A DNA stretch of 64,000 nucleotides from Spirogloea muscicola (taxonomy: Eukaryota > Streptophyta > Zygnematophyceae > Spirogloeales > Spirogloeaceae). Shown here piece after piece: positions 10,361-23,068 of this stretch; the stretch's first letter is position 1, and each line of letters opens with the position of its first letter. The notes under the pieces are model-generated. The model saw only the letters and a list, made by a program, of their open reading frames with translations. It ran no database searches and was not told the origin of the DNA. The stretch covers positions 72,453 through 136,452 of the forward strand of contig WELB01000063.1 of NCBI GenBank assembly GCA_009602725.1, given 5' to 3'. Made by a program: the position numbers and the translations under genes.

Positions 10361-12060
10361 ATGTGCTTGCCTTCGTACTTGGCCACTCAGGCCCGCCATC
10401 ACTCGACCTAGAGTACATATCTTGAATGGAATGCATGCTCGCTGACCACCGTTCGCTGCACCAGTTAATCTGGCCGCGCTCGCTCTCTGCAACGACTTCC
10501 TTATGCAACTTCGTACGGCCCGTGCCTCGGCTGCCGCCTCTTGAAGGTCAGCATGGCGACTCCTCAACTGTCGGAACTTGTCCAATTTTTTGGGGGCTGG
10601 CCTCTTACAGCCATCGCCTTACTTTGGAAGAGCTATTACTTCTTTGATCTGAGCAAGGGCAGCAAAGCAAGCAGCCCGGCTTTGACGTCGTTGGGTTGCT
10701 CGCTCAACTGTACAGAATCTGCCTTGCCACTTCTGCGACGTTCCTTCCCTCTTGCCATGCACTTGCTGGCAGGGCGAGCCTTGGCTGTTGCTATCGGTCT
10801 TTACAGACGGCGCTGTTCCACCTTCTAGTTACCCAAAATCGAAGTTTTTGACTAGTGATTGTTGAGCCTCCATTTGCAGAAGTCATGGTGAGTGTTTCGT
10901 GCATTGCGAATTCCGGGCCTCTGGACCTTGTCCTTCCCTTTTGAGCTGGCCTCTCACAGCTATCGCCTTACTTTCAAAGAGCCGTTTCTTTCACTTCGAG
11001 CTTTCCGGCCCCTTCTGACACTGTCCAACCTTTTGCTCTCTTGATGTCCTGCGTGGTAGGCTCACTGGTATACCTGATGCATCCTTCCATTTCGCTGAAG
11101 CAGCTCCTGGCTGATGCCTTGCATCTGTGTGCTGGCCGTGCCTGGCTGCAGCCTCAGGCTACAGAGGAGGGGCCATTCCGGCTGCTCTTGTTCCAACTTG
11201 CGGGTGCTAACTAATCAGCGGTACTAAACGGTTATCCATAGTGGTCACTTGCTTTCCTAAGAGGTTTGCACTTTTGCATTCCTTAAGACGTTGTCCACCC
11301 TTTTGGGCATGCCTTTGACAGCCACTGCCCCCTCTTGGCAGAGCTACTTCCTGTCTTGCAGAATAGACAACTCTTATATCCTGCCACCACCTACTCAAAG
11401 GTCGCGCTCTGGTGGCGGCCTCCGGCTTCCGTCAGGGCGACGTCTTTCCGCCTGCTAGCTACTCAGATTTGCATCTACTGACGAGAGGTTACTGAGAGTT
11501 CGCTTACTGCTGTCTCAGTCCTTAGCACTCCGACTCCTTCAGACCTTGTCCATTGTTTTGGGCTGGCCTCTCCCAGCCACCAGTTAATCTGGCCGCGCTT
11601 GCTTCTACTCAAAGGAGAGCTTCTCTTTTGCCCTGCTGCTAACACTGCCAACTCGAGGCTGTTAAACAGGAAGTTACTGAGTGGCCAAGCGTTGTAGCCA
11701 CTTGTTTTGCTGAGTGACTAGCGTTGTTGTGTTGGGCTTCCCTAGGACCTAGGACTGTGCCTTCTTCTTTGTTTGGGCTTGCCATTGACAGGCCCCTTTG
11801 GAAGACCGTCCTTTTGACTTTGACAGCCACCATTCGGACATGGAGGAGCCTTCATCTCATTTTGGGCTGGACTCTCACAGCCCAAAATCGCCCCCTCTAT
11901 GTCACCCTGTTACCTTAGGCACCTTAGCATAGGGCTCCGTTTCATATAGCCTTGTTTATCCTGCACTAGATTCTGTCTGGAACACTGTATCTGCCTGAAC
12001 GGCCTCCCTTAACAAAAAAAAAAGCGCTCCGCGCGCCTTCTCTCGCCCCCATTTGAAAGA
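10361..12060 (+). mobile_element. Run of nested or tandem LINE 3' tails
   Basis: At least three further tail units follow. Hairpin blocks with ggctggcctct occur near 10592, 10943, 11560 and 11862. A protein end S-Y-S-D-L-H-L-L-T-R-G-Y-stop lies near 11452-11493. A tail end with GTTACCTTAGGCACCTTAGC is at 11908. A stretch cggcctcccttaac followed by ten A's and gcgctccgcgcgcc (about 12000-12035) looks like one terminal block interrupted by an A-run. No host gene is recognisable here. Confidence 0.7.
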
Positions 12061-12440
12061 GCTTACTTTTCACAGCCATTGCCAATGCCATTGCCTTTCA
12101 TTGCCGAAGCCATTGCCTTACGGTGGAGGAGGTGTTTCCTCCAATGTGGTCTGATTCCGCGGTGGCTGTACGAGTCTGTGGCCCGCCTAGGCACGGTCGA
12201 TGGGGGCGAACGCGCCCCTGCGGACCTTGTCGGCCACTTCAGCGGCAGTCTAGGGGGGCCCCGGCCCAGCGGGGGCGGGGGGGGGTCCGCCGGGCGCAGC
12301 TCATCCCCGTCAGAGTCTGCAACCCCCAGCCAGCCGCTGGCCGCGCGCCGCCTCGCCTGCCCGCAGGGCCCCCATCACCCAGCTGCTTCTTCCACTCCAC
12401 CCCACTGGCGACCTCTACGTGCTGATCCCTGTTACCAGAC
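12061..12440 (+). other. GC-rich unassigned block between LINE pieces
   Basis: This is an open, Pro/Gly/Ser-rich reading frame with no recognisable domain. Position and composition suggest it is body sequence of the same LINE family or a captured CpG-rich promoter. I see nothing to decide between them. Confidence 0.3.
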
Positions 12441-13330
12441 CTTTTGTAAGGCTCGAATTGACCTCCCTTTCTCTGTCATGCGCACCGCGCACCCCCACCC
12501 CTTTCGTCGCACCCTGGACATTGTGGGTGTACAACCTGGCGGAGGCCCACGAGCCTTGGTGGATGTGGTGGTGACGGACGCGTACAAGAGTTCCGCATCG
12601 ACGCACATTGCTGGCCACGCAGTGGAGGTGCTGAGCAGAGAAAGCTCCTACACTACTCTGACTACCCCCCCCAGCGATCACCTCCTACCAGCGGCAATTG
12701 AGACTTTCGGCTACATGGGTCCTCGCTTCCACACCCGATTGGATGATATTGCAAGTTTGGGATATGCTCGACGTGAGGATATGCTTCCAGCTCAGATGGG
12801 CATGCCGGCAGCCTACTCGTCATTCTTGCGACGTCGAGTGTCAGCTTGTCTGCAGCGAGCTCAGGCTCATGCGGCATCAGAAAGCTGGTCGAGCCTTAGC
12901 TGGTAGCTCAAGAGCTTGTCGATTGCCGTCCGGTATTCGGGCATCAGTTAGCGACCTCTATGTGCTGACTCGTGGTTACTGAGCGAGTCAGCTTAGCAGC
13001 AGGTGACGTACATTTGTCAATGTGCTTGCCTTTGTACCTGGCCACACAGGCCCTCCATCTCTTGATACACACTCCATTTCTTTCTCTCGCTGACTCGTTA
13101 CTGAGCGGGGCAGCCCAGCAGGTGATGGACACCTGTCGATGTGCTTGTCGTCGCTCTAGGTTACTGAGAGTCCCCTTGCTGCTGTGTCAGTACTTGGCAC
13201 TCCGGCTCCGTCAGACCTTGTCGATTCCTTTGGGCTGGCCTCTCAGCAGTCAACCTGGCCGCGCTTTTTCCTCAGGCCACTCGGGCCCTCCATACACACT
13301 CCAATTCCCCCACTGGTAGCAAGCAGCCTC
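12441..13330 (+). mobile_element. LINE endonuclease region, C-terminus and tails
   Basis: From about 12505 the frame reads RTLDIVG...GGGPRALVDVVVTDAYK. Its D-x14-D spacing fits the restriction-like endonuclease of R2/NeSL-type LINEs. It continues through AGHAVEVL, AAIETFGYMGPRFH and CLQRAQAHAASE. After a stop at 12904 the C-terminal block reappears in another frame and ends SVSDLYVLTRGY-stop (12981), so this copy has a frame break. The tail (gtcagcttagcagcaggtga, 12998 on, and TGTGCTTGCCTT...) matches 39062-39175 and, inverted, 18345-18220 at roughly 85-90% by eye. A second tail with the hairpin block runs to about 13330, just before WDR26. Confidence 0.78.
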
Positions 13331-13613
13331 GCGCACTCGGCCGCTCTGGCTCCCCATCGCTCCCCACGGCCGCCCCGCTGGCGAGCCTTCGCCCCAGCGA
13401 GAAGAGCGCGCCCAGCCGACCCGGCGGCCCCCCCAGGCCCCCGCCCGCGCCGCCGCCCGGCCTCGGCGCTCCCAGCACCACGGCCGCACAGCCGCCACGG
13501 CTACCCGGCGCCTCGCCACGGCGCGCGCAGCGGGAGGCCGGTGATTGGGAGGGCATCAGCCCTGGCTTTGCCAACGGCGCCGGCGGACCGTCGCGCCCGC
13601 CACATGCCCGTTC

Positions 13614-16600
13614 ATGGGAGGCCAGAGTGCCGACGGCCAGCCACCGCACAAGCGCACCAAGGTGTACGACTCTAGGTGCGCCAGGGGGGTCCTGACTCAC
13701 TTGACTAGCCACAGTTCATCGGCTCTAGGCCTGGTACACGGCCTAGGCCAGGCTTCTGGCACCCTCCTGGGAATTGGGACCCGGTGAACGTACAACCAGC
13801 TGTATTCCTCCTACCGGGTTCCTCTTACCGGGTTATGCAGGCCTCGCTCTTGAGAAGCTGCATAGCTGCGCACACAGATGCCTACACGAACTCTTGCTTG
13901 TGCTACCTGTGACTGCCAGCCTCAGCCTTACGTTGTACTCATTCATGTCCTGTTGGAAATGCCGTCAGTCATTTTCGCTTCTTAAGCAGGAGACAGTGGA
14001 ATGAGCTGGAGATTCGTAGTTGACACTTGTGTCCATGGAGTACGAAGTGGCGCCCACGGGCTCAAGCCCCTGTGCATAAATTTGAGCAATGCTTACAATG
14101 ACCATAATTGATATAGCCAGAGTCCTGTGGGACATGTCTTGGAAGCTCTCCAGGCTGACAACGGCTTCTTGCATGACAACGGCAGTCGAGAGACGACCGA
14201 AGGCCCCGTGAACAAGTGGCGCGGAGCAGGCTTTCAACAGGGTGCACACGCTGTGCCGAGTACAACTGCCAAGTTGTCGCTTGGCGCTGCTGACATCGTT
14301 ATGGCAGGGAAAGCTAGTAGCTCTTCCGCTGCTTCAAGAGAAAAGTCAGTCTTCGCAGCTCATTTCATCTCGCCAAAAAAATTTGGTGTATCAATTGTGC
14401 AGTATGAATTGGACTTAGCAGTTCATGTCAAGTCGCTTTGGCGGCGAGAAGGCATTTTATATGCCCATGGTTACATCTGGAAAGTATGTGGCTGGGAAGT
14501 AGGTGGTTGTGCTGCTTCGGCCACTAGCGTGAATATGACATTATCGCTCAAGTGGACATAATGGCTCGATTCTTGTCCAGGGAAAGAATTGGCTCCAAAG
14601 GCCAAATACGAACACAGGAGTTTGTACGCTTGCTCACACAAGCGCTGTACTCGCTTGGATATCACGACGCTGCCACTAAGTTGGAAGAAGAGTCTGGCAT
14701 TCCTTTACAGTCAAAAGCTGTGACTGCATTTCGTAATGGCATTCTTGAAGGAAGGTAAGCAATACTTGACTTGATTGTTTTCTCGAAGCCTTTGGTCTGT
14801 CCTGGTCTTAGAGTGGTGCATTCTTAAATAGCTCTTACTTCTCATTTGCTGACCAGCTACTGTACGATTCTCTTTGGTGGTGAAAGATGGGACAGCTGTG
14901 TCCAACTACTTGCACAGATGCGCTTGGAGGAGGAAGATCACAAGCAAGCAAAATTTTTGATCCTACAGCAGCGATTCTTAGAACTCTTAGAGGATGGTTC
15001 CACTCTGCAGGCGTTGCAAGTGCTACGTGGTAGTCTCGCACCGCTTGGCATCAATACCAACCAATTGCATCTGGTGGGCTCTTATGCACTTTTCTCCTCT
15101 TGGGCGCTAGTCTTCAAGGAGCGCTGACAAGCATGACATGGATTGCACTTCAGACTTTAGATTGAGATTATCATTGCAGATTTGTTGTAACCTCTACGTT
15201 CTCTGGCTTACGTTTGGATCACTCAGTATGCCCATCAAGGAATTGTGCAATACCCATGTCACATTTAGTCAGGCTCATAAAGACTTTCATGTTTTTGGTC
15301 TGCTTGAGGAGAGGAAAGAAACTCTCACAAGGAATCTGAAGCTAAAGCTCACTGCTCATAAGCGCTACTCATGGAGTGCTTGCTGCAGCTGGCCACCTGT
15401 GTGATGTGCACTACGCCGGAGGACCTTATGAAAACAGTTCAGTGGACTGGCTCAGCTGTGAAGAGTCGGTTTCGGCTTCTAGTGGACCTTCAGGCACTCA
15501 TACCACCTTCAGTTTTGATACCTGAGAGGCGCCTGGAAAAGCTTGTGGAGCAGGCACTGCAAGCTCAACGAGAGCATTGTGAGCTGCACAACACCTTCGA
15601 AGAGGCCTTTTCATTGTTTGCCGATCATAAGTGCGGAAGAGATGAGATACCTTCCCGAACTTCTCTTGTAAGTTCCTCCAGAAGAGGCAGTTGCTGGTGC
15701 TTGCTTGTGAGAGATGCTATACGAATTGTTATAGTCATGACCTTGCCTCTAGCTGATGTTAAGCTTCCTGTAATGTGAACAGGTTCTGGACGCTCATACA
15801 GATGAAGTGTGGTATCTTCAATTTTCCCATGATGGCAAGCGCCTGGCATCTGCTTCGAAAGATCAGTCTGTGATCATATGGGAGGTAAGGAGGGGCGTGT
15901 CCCATGCTTTCACACATGATGTTGGAAGCATGTCTCTGCTCTGGTTCTACAACCTCACATGGCAAGACAATGCCAAAGGGTCAGGTTTGGCTCCAAGCCT
16001 CTCACTGTACAAGGAGGAGTACTCTGCAGAGTTGCAGTCACTAAGGAGGACCTTGAAAACCTGTACTGACACGCTAGAATGCGAATTCGCTTGCTGCCAC
16101 TGCTGCGATGTGTGGCAGATTGAGTGCGAGGATGTTGTCCTTGTACAACATCGATTGCAAGGCCATACCAAGCCCCTGTCATTTGTTGCTTGGAGCCCTG
16201 ATGACAGCCTTCTCTTGACCTGCGGCAATGATGAGTTGGTCAAGCTCTGGGACACAGCAACTGGCACTTGCAAACATACATATGAGAAGCACACACAAGC
16301 AGTCACAGCCTGTGCGTGGTGTCCAGATGGGGGCCGCTTTGTCTCAGGAGGACTGGACAGGGTACGAGCTAGATTCGATCCCCCCGCCTCCTCAGACCAG
16401 GTTGTGGTGAAATTGTGCTGTGTACAAGGGCTGACAATGAAGACCGACACATCATACGAGGTGGTTGCAACTTGTGCAGTGTATGTTCATGTGGGACACT
16501 GCTGGCAATGAGATCGAGAGCTGGAGGGGCCCACGAATGCCAAGAATCAACGACCTGGCAATAAGTGAGGATGGAAAACACATGGTCAGCATATGCAGCG

Positions 16601-17456
16601 AGAAGGAGATACGCATACACAACTTTGAGGACAAGACTGACAGGACAATTGAAGAGGAGAAGGTGAAGCTTGCTTAAGATCTCATCACATGGAGCCTCTG
16701 GATGTGATCAGCAAATACGCTGTGGCTGTTGTGCTGATGTCATCCTAGCATGCTGAAGCTCTTCCCCTTGAAATGATGCAGTCAATCACATCTCTGTGTA
16801 TGTCAAGTGATGGGCGATACATCCTGGTCAACTTGTCAAGCCAAGAGATACACTTGTGGGACTTGGGTCGGAAAAAGCATCCAGACTTGCCTACTTGCAA
16901 GTACAGGGGGCAGAAGCAAGGCCGATTTGTTATTCGGTCGTGCTTTGGGGGTAGCAACCAGGCATTCATTGTCAGCGGCAGCGAGGACTCTCAGGTTTTT
17001 CTTTCGTTCTTGTGTGGGCCTTGTATGTGGGGCATGGATCTTGGGTCATACAGATGAATCTCGTTGATCTCGTTACTCTCGTCTATATTCGGATTTGCCA
17101 AGACCTACAACCATATGGTGGAATTGCTGAACTCTTAGCACAGTGCAGTGAGCAAGCATACAATTGCTTTCTCTGTGACAATGCATGGTAGTGAAAGCCT
17201 TTGGGTGTATGGAAGTTGAGAATCAGTCGTCTTGTTGCAGATATACATTTGGCACCGAGAGACTGAGGAGTTACTTGAGGTACTTGCTGGTCATTCTGGA
17301 ACTGTTAACGCTGTCAGCTGGAATCCTGCCAATCCTCACATGTTTGCTTCTGCGAGCGATGACCACACCATTCGATTGTGGGGCCTTGCCAAGAAGCAAG
17401 CCCGAGGAGAGAGCTGTAGCAACGGCCATCTGGCTAATGGTAATGCCCGAATGTGA
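13614..17456 (+). CDS. WDR26: WDR26/GID7-type LisH-CTLH-WD40 protein
   Basis: Probable subunit of the CTLH/GID E3 ubiquitin ligase. Nine exons join in frame: 13614-13675, 14581-14754, 14887-15073, 15389-15667, 15783-15884, 16119-16361, 16480-16662, 16749-16994 and 17241-17456, giving 563 residues. The start MGGQSADGQPPHKRTK resembles plant WDR26. A LisH motif (about 26-62, QEFVRLLTQALYSLGY) is followed by a CTLH segment (WDSCVQLLAQM, KFLILQQRFLELL). A linker has the family block LIPPSVLIPERRLEKLVEQAL and the AFSLFADHKC turn. Seven WD repeats follow from about 235 to 560 (for example VWYLQFSHDGKRLASAS, SFVAWSPDDSLLLTCG, VNAVSWNPANPHMFASAS). The first intron (905 nt) is the longest. LINE tails end about 280 bp upstream, then comes a GC-rich 5' region. 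Confidence 0.93.
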
Positions 17457-18059
17457 CAAGCGCATGATGTTCTGTATGACCACCTCAATACATTCTCTGA
17501 TTTGGCCGCCCTCCCATGGGAGGTCAGCATAAATAGAACATTACTGACCCGCCTAGCTGGGGGTTGCTTAGCCTTGATGTGCAATGGCCTTCACCCCACG
17601 ACGTGGATCTTCTTACACGGGGGTGCTGCCAGCCTGTAGGCTCCAATCTCAAGTGCTGCAGTCGTCAGATGTTTCTGCAGTCTCCCTGATGCCCATCCAT
17701 TTGCCAAGCTAGCCTTGGTTTCAGCCAATGAACAGTCTTCCCGTGATGTATTCAAAATTTGAGAGGACGGTTACTTGCTTCAGTCTCCACTTTCTAATTG
17801 CTAAAGCATGCAACAGCCAAGTGTCATGTTCGTGAATGTGCCATGCTGAAACAAGTTGTGCCAAACCAAGCTTGCAAAAGCAAGCCCGCGAAATTGCTGA
17901 ACATTTGATTTGGTTTGCAGATTGTACAAGGACTTGCAAGTTGCTATTCCTGCAGGGCACAGGGGCTGTCCTCAAGTTTCTAGCTATGTAGGCTAATCAT
18001 TTGCCGCCACTACCTGTAACTTAGACAGGCTGGCAGACGGGTTAGAAATTAAAAAAGTT
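17457..18059. other. Intergenic, WDR26 3' side
   Basis: No coding signal. CCTCCCATGGGAGG (17510-17523) is a 14-bp palindrome just past the WDR26 stop codon. The rest shows nothing I can name. Confidence 0.5.
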
Positions 18060-18560
18060 GAAAAGAAGATCACTTATGGCGTGTTTTGACAAGGCCGGGC
18101 GAAATGAGCAAGCGGGGCACAAGAAACACGCTTAACAAACAGAAGCGCGATGCACAAGGTCTGAAAGAACTGAGCTCTCACAAGATAAGGCAGTGGCTGT
18201 GAAAGGCCAGCCCACAAGATGCTGAACAGGGGGGTAGGCCCCCCCCCGGCTAGAGGTGAAATGTGTGTATTAAGTGATGGAGGGCCTGTGTGGCCAAGTA
18301 CAAAGGCAAGCACATTGACCAATGTACATAACCTGCTGCTAAGCTGACCCGCTCAGGAACCACGAGTCAGCACATAGAGGTCGCTAACTGATGCCCAAAT
18401 ACCGGACGGCAATCGAGAGGGGTAGTTGGGCCAGGGCCAGATGATAGAAACTTGCGTATATTGAAATAATGGAAGGTCAAAGTGGTCAAGTACACTAGCA
18501 AGCACATCTAATGACGTACATACCCACTGCAAATTGACCCGCTCAGTGACCAGATGTGGT
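18060..18560 (-). mobile_element. Two LINE 3' tails in tandem
   Basis: On the minus strand the block GAGCGGGTCA...TATGTAC...ATGTGCTTGC appears twice, ending upstream of 18540 and of 18345. The second copy is preceded by S-D-L-Y-V-L-T-R and followed by the hairpin block ggctggcctttcacagcc (about 18215-18198). It is the same subfamily as 12951-13090 and 39030-39175. Confidence 0.72.
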
Positions 18561-18960
18561 CGGGCTTCTCCCGGCCTGCCTCCAGTGGTGCCGTGACATG
18601 GCGGCCGGTGCCGTCTCGCGCGAGACGACAGCGACTGTGTGACTAAAGTCAGCAGTCACGGCTTCGCTCCGTCTACCCTCGACCGGCTGCCGACCCTCCC
18701 CACCAGCCTCATACCGCCGCCTCGACCCCGACGCGCCTGGCGCCGTGCGGCACCTCTCTGCGGCAGCGGCTCGGCGCCGCCTCTGCGCCATGGTTGCACC
18801 GCCTCGCGCCGGCGACCTCGCGGCTCCCCCTTGGGCTCGCTGCGGGTGTGGAGCTCCAGAGGTGACGCAAGGACCGGTGCTCATTGACGGCATTCGGCTG
18901 CTTGCCAGCCCTCTAGTGGAAGCCGATGAGCCGAGGGCTATTTGACGACCTCCCTATAGG
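18561..18960. other. GC-rich block upstream of the hydrolase gene
   Basis: Open in several frames. One plus frame contains PPWARCGCGAPEV, loosely like the CCHC entry of the LINE endonuclease, but too little matches to call it. Confidence 0.25.
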
Positions 18961-19028
18961 CCAACCGAAACTACAACAGATTCTTCGAGGAGACACGTGA
19001 CTACTAGACAAGCCAGTGTAACGCAGCC

Positions 19029-22000
19029 ATGATGGACACATTGGTCAGCTTCGTGATCCGCCCGCCAAGGTGCCCTTCTTTATGCGAGTGGAGGGGCTCT
19101 CATCAGTCAATAACGGCGGAAGTCTGATTTGCGTCTCCTCCAAATTCTTCCTGCCATGCATGTCAAGCGGCAATGAGAGGTCATGATTTGAGTGTCATGC
19201 GAGAGTTTTAAGAAAGCCCCTCTGAGTGGTGCAGGGCGGAGTATGACCCTGCTGTGGATCTTCTCGGGCCACGCTTCAGCATCAAAGGCCGCCGATATCA
19301 GCGGCTTGATTTTGAGGTACAGTCTCTGCTTGGAACTTCCCGATTGTGCTATCTGATATGAAGGTACTGGGTCTTGCTAGTGTTAGCAGCAAGTGCTGCT
19401 GTTCAACAGGCTCTTCCTTGGATATGTACAACCCTAGCACATGCAACGCTGACGGGGCTGGCTTGCTCCTACATCGAGTCACCACCTTGGGGTTGGACTT
19501 AGAGGTTGGGACTTAGATACATGATCAGGCGCGATCAGGCGCTGATGGCAACCAGCATCTTCGTATCTCCCTGTGCTTCAATTGCTGCTTGGAGTTCTTT
19601 GCAGCACAGTGACAGAAATCGTTCAAGCCACAATGTAGAAGGGTGCCAAGTATTGCTGCTGACCTCTCATTTCTACTGAATGTCCAGCTCAAGAATGATA
19701 GGGGTCACACACTGAAGTGCAGCCACTATAGTCCAGTTTCTACATCTGGAGATAGCCTCCTCCCATGCGTTATATATTGCCATGGAAACAGGTGATGCTC
19801 ATATCCTTAAACTGGTGAGCAAAAGGTGGATGACTAGCAAGCCCTGGGGTATCTATGTCAAACATGTTATATGTCTTGGCTGACAATCATCACTGCCTAA
19901 TGGACAGTGGTCATAGCCTGCTCATCTACCACCTGTTGGACTTTGTCGATGTCAGTGGATGTCGAGCTGATGCAAACGAGGCGGCCATTATCCTACTGCC
20001 TTCGAACATCACTGTGTTGGCCTTGGACTTTGCTGGCAGTGGCCTATCTGATGGTGAATATGTCAGTCTTGGATGCTTTGAGGTGAGCTTGAATTAGAGG
20101 CTGCATCCTGCTAGCACCTATGCAGCCTTTCCATTACTTGACAAGATCATGCATCAGAAATTTAGCACCTGTTTGGACAACGCTCTTGGAAAAGTGGCAA
20201 ATTGAAAGCAAGGACAGGCACAGACAAGTATGAGAGGAGGCAAGGAGAGGGAAGCGGAAGCAGCAGATGGAGGAATAATGTGGGAGGAGGGAGCCAGGCA
20301 GACAGACAACGACGCATATGATACGTATCATTGATACCTTGCAGATGAGTATGTGACAGATGGAAGATTTGGCAACAGTCATCAAATTCCTCCGTGAGGA
20401 AGGCCGTACTTCACTAATTGGCTTGTGGGGGAGATCCATGGGGGCTGTCACCAGGTACAGCTTCTACAAAGTCAAATCAGCTCCAGGACCAGAAAGGATC
20501 ATGGGCTTGCGTTAGGGTGTTCAGGCGTTAGGTCTTCCTTTTCGAAGTTCGTAGTCGCTGAATGATAAGCTTGCCTTCTGGCAGTCTCCTGTATGTGGCC
20601 ACGGATCCAACGGTAGCAGGTGTGGTTATGGATAGCCCCTTCTCAAGATTGTCAGGGCTTATGCTGGAACTCGTGGACCTTTACAAAATTCCCCTGCCAA
20701 AATTCACGGTACAACTCAGTAGCTTTCAAAGCACTGGTGCTCGTTGCCGTACAATTCTGATTGCTAGTTGGCTTTGATGTTTGCTGTTGTGAAAGTTGCT
20801 GGAGAGAGTCAGTGGGCACATACTCCAAGTACTCCACTGACAGGACGTGCACTAAACAGGTTAAAATGGCAGTCCAGTACATGAGGAGCATAATCAAAAA
20901 GAAGGCGCATTTTGACATTACAGCATTGGACGCCATTGCAGTGAGTCTTGGTAAAGCCTTGTGAGCAGGCATATCATCATGCATAGTCTATTTGTTTCTA
21001 TTGGACTTCAATTGCTGATGGTGTCCTAAAGCAGTGCTTGGATCCTAATGACTGAGTCTTTTTCAGGCTGCAAGTAAGTGCTTTGTGCCAGCTCTATTCG
21101 GACATGCAGAGGATGATGACTTCATCCTGCCCCACCATTCAGATGACATATGTGCTGTTTATGCGGTACGATGCTATGCCCACTGGTTTGTGGTTGTATT
21201 TCGTAGCAGCTGGGCTGCGTGTGTATCCCATAGTGTGCCCTATATATTGTCTGAAGTGACATAATGAAGTATGCTTCGTCTGCAAGGGAGAGCCCTGCAT
21301 AGCTTGTCACACTGCTGCTCTCGAGTGAGTCGAGATCAACATTTTCTGGCCAGGGAGACAAAAACCTGATCAAATTTGAAGGCGATCACAACTCTGTCAG
21401 ACCGTCATTTTACTACGACTCTATTGCTATCTTTTTCCACAATGTGCTCTGCCCTCCTCCTGTTCCTGGAATAGTCGATGATATGGACGATCATTCTTTT
21501 GACTTTGAGGATGACCTTGATCAGGTAAACTACCATGTCCTCCTTGATGCCCTATAAAACTTCACAATTTCACTCATACTTTGAGAGCTGCAGAGCACGT
21601 ACCATTAGGCCCAGGTTAGTCTCTCCTACAAAAGTTGGGCAGAAAGATCAAGAATATGTGTGCACCGTCCAGTGTATGTCCACAGAGCTTATTCAAAGTG
21701 CCCTGGGAAGATCTTGGTGTTAGTCAGCAACTCTGGTCTGTAAGCTCATGAGGTTGTGCCTTGCTCTTGCTGAGAGTCTGGTAGCTAGGTGTTGCAGGCC
21801 ACTGTGTACGAAGTACTTGCAGCCATGGAGAGGGCCGGGGAGGACTGCAGCGCAGCTTCCGCAGATACTGCTGCAACCAACGAAAGCCCAGGTAATGCTT
21901 GCCTGCTGGTATGTGAGAACTGCTCTTGCGGACTTCAGTACTGCTGATCTGTCAGCGATAGTGGCGGGTGTCAGGTAAAGTCAGTGCTTGACAATTGGAA

Positions 22001-23068
22001 TTGACAGAATGGGTTGGTGAGCATGTGCTTTCGCACGAGCAGCATGTAGGCAACCAGAAGTGGGAGGATCTCAAGAAGCTCCGGAGGCTACCCTTTCTGC
22101 AAGTAGACAGAGGTGGCGCATGACGCAGACATTGGTAATCATTCGAAGCTGACTCGCTATCAAGGTCATTGGAAGCTGATATCTTGCTTGTTTTCATTGC
22201 ATCCTTGGAAGACTTGCATGAAGCTGGTAGCTGGCCTCTCTTTATGCTCTGTTGCCATAGTGGTCAAAGCTCCAGCAGGCTTTCTTACTCACAGCCACTG
22301 CCCTCTCCGGGAAGCGTCTTCTCTCTTTCTTACTTGAGGTTCGTCATGACAGGTTCCGACGGCAGGTGGGCAACACAAAGAGGAGGATGAAGAAGACATC
22401 AAAGAGCTACTCAGTCCTGAAGGTCTCAGTCTAGCATCATCACGTTGGTCCATGCAGGTACACTTCTCATTTCAATTGTGTACCTTGATCAAGTGAACGC
22501 TGGACTTGTCACTCTGGCCCCTGTAAGGTTGTGATGGAATATGACAACACTGGAAATTAATTTTCTTCATAGTCTGCCTTCTGAGGTCTCTGTTCTATGC
22601 CTTCATTTGCGTGTGCAGGATGATAGTAACGGCACACTTGGCCTCCAGCCTTCAGATGCCAAGGAAGAAGAAAGGGTACATCCACATGAGTGGACTGCTT
22701 TGCCATTGTCTCTGTGCTGATTGGACTTGAAAGCTCGAAGTTTTAGCCTACTGGTGTTTGAAAATAGGAGGAATACTTGTATTACCAATGCTGTGCATGC
22801 CCACGAATATTCTGAGTCTGCACTCCATTGCAGGCCACATAAGCAGGTATATCCTAAAGTCTTCTCATGGGAAGACCTTGGCAGCTAGATATTCTGTGTG
22901 ATTATTCTGAAACACCAACTCTAACCTGTGCAGATGCTCATGGAGGCCATAGAAGCATCCTTGACCGCACATCACCTCCAGGACAAGACAGAGGCAGATG
23001 ATGCAGCTGGCATGAGCAGAGCTTTATGTTCAGAAAGTTCTGCATCACATAGCTGCAACAAACACTGA
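19029..23068 (+). CDS. Alpha/beta hydrolase with C-terminal ubiquitin-interacting motif
   Basis: Serine hydrolase of the plant/algal BAAT/S33-like alpha/beta fold group; substrate unknown. Thirteen exons join in frame: 19029-19070 (ending at 19069), 19235-19316, 19688-19791, 19956-20082, 20360-20454, 20585-20708, 20860-20940, 21067-21165, 21354-21524, 21798-21891, 22366-22457, 22619-22675 and 22934-23068, giving about 433 residues. Landmarks are the oxyanion loop HGNS (73-76), VLALDFAGSGLSDGEY, the nucleophile elbow GRSMG (Ser144), an acidic turn with the likely catalytic Asp (234-236, HAEDDDF) and GDHN with the catalytic His263. After the fold comes an acidic linker (HKEEDEEDIKELL). Residues about 385-402 then read KEEERMLMEAIEASL, a textbook UIM (acidic run, then A-x3-S). 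The exon order after 10 is the least certain part. Confidence 0.87.
20319..20332. repeat. 14-bp palindrome in a hydrolase intron
   Basis: ATGATACGTATCAT is exactly self-complementary and lies in the intron 20083-20359. Confidence 0.6.

Noticed and set aside
12012-12024. A-run as the poly(A) end of a LINE insertion
   Set aside because: The terminal block of the tail continues after the run, and other copies have no A-run, so it does not mark the element end.
18639-18887. GC-rich open frames upstream of the hydrolase as a host first exon
   Set aside because: No splice-compatible link to the hydrolase exons. The hydrolase frame starts cleanly at 19029, and the block partly resembles LINE body.
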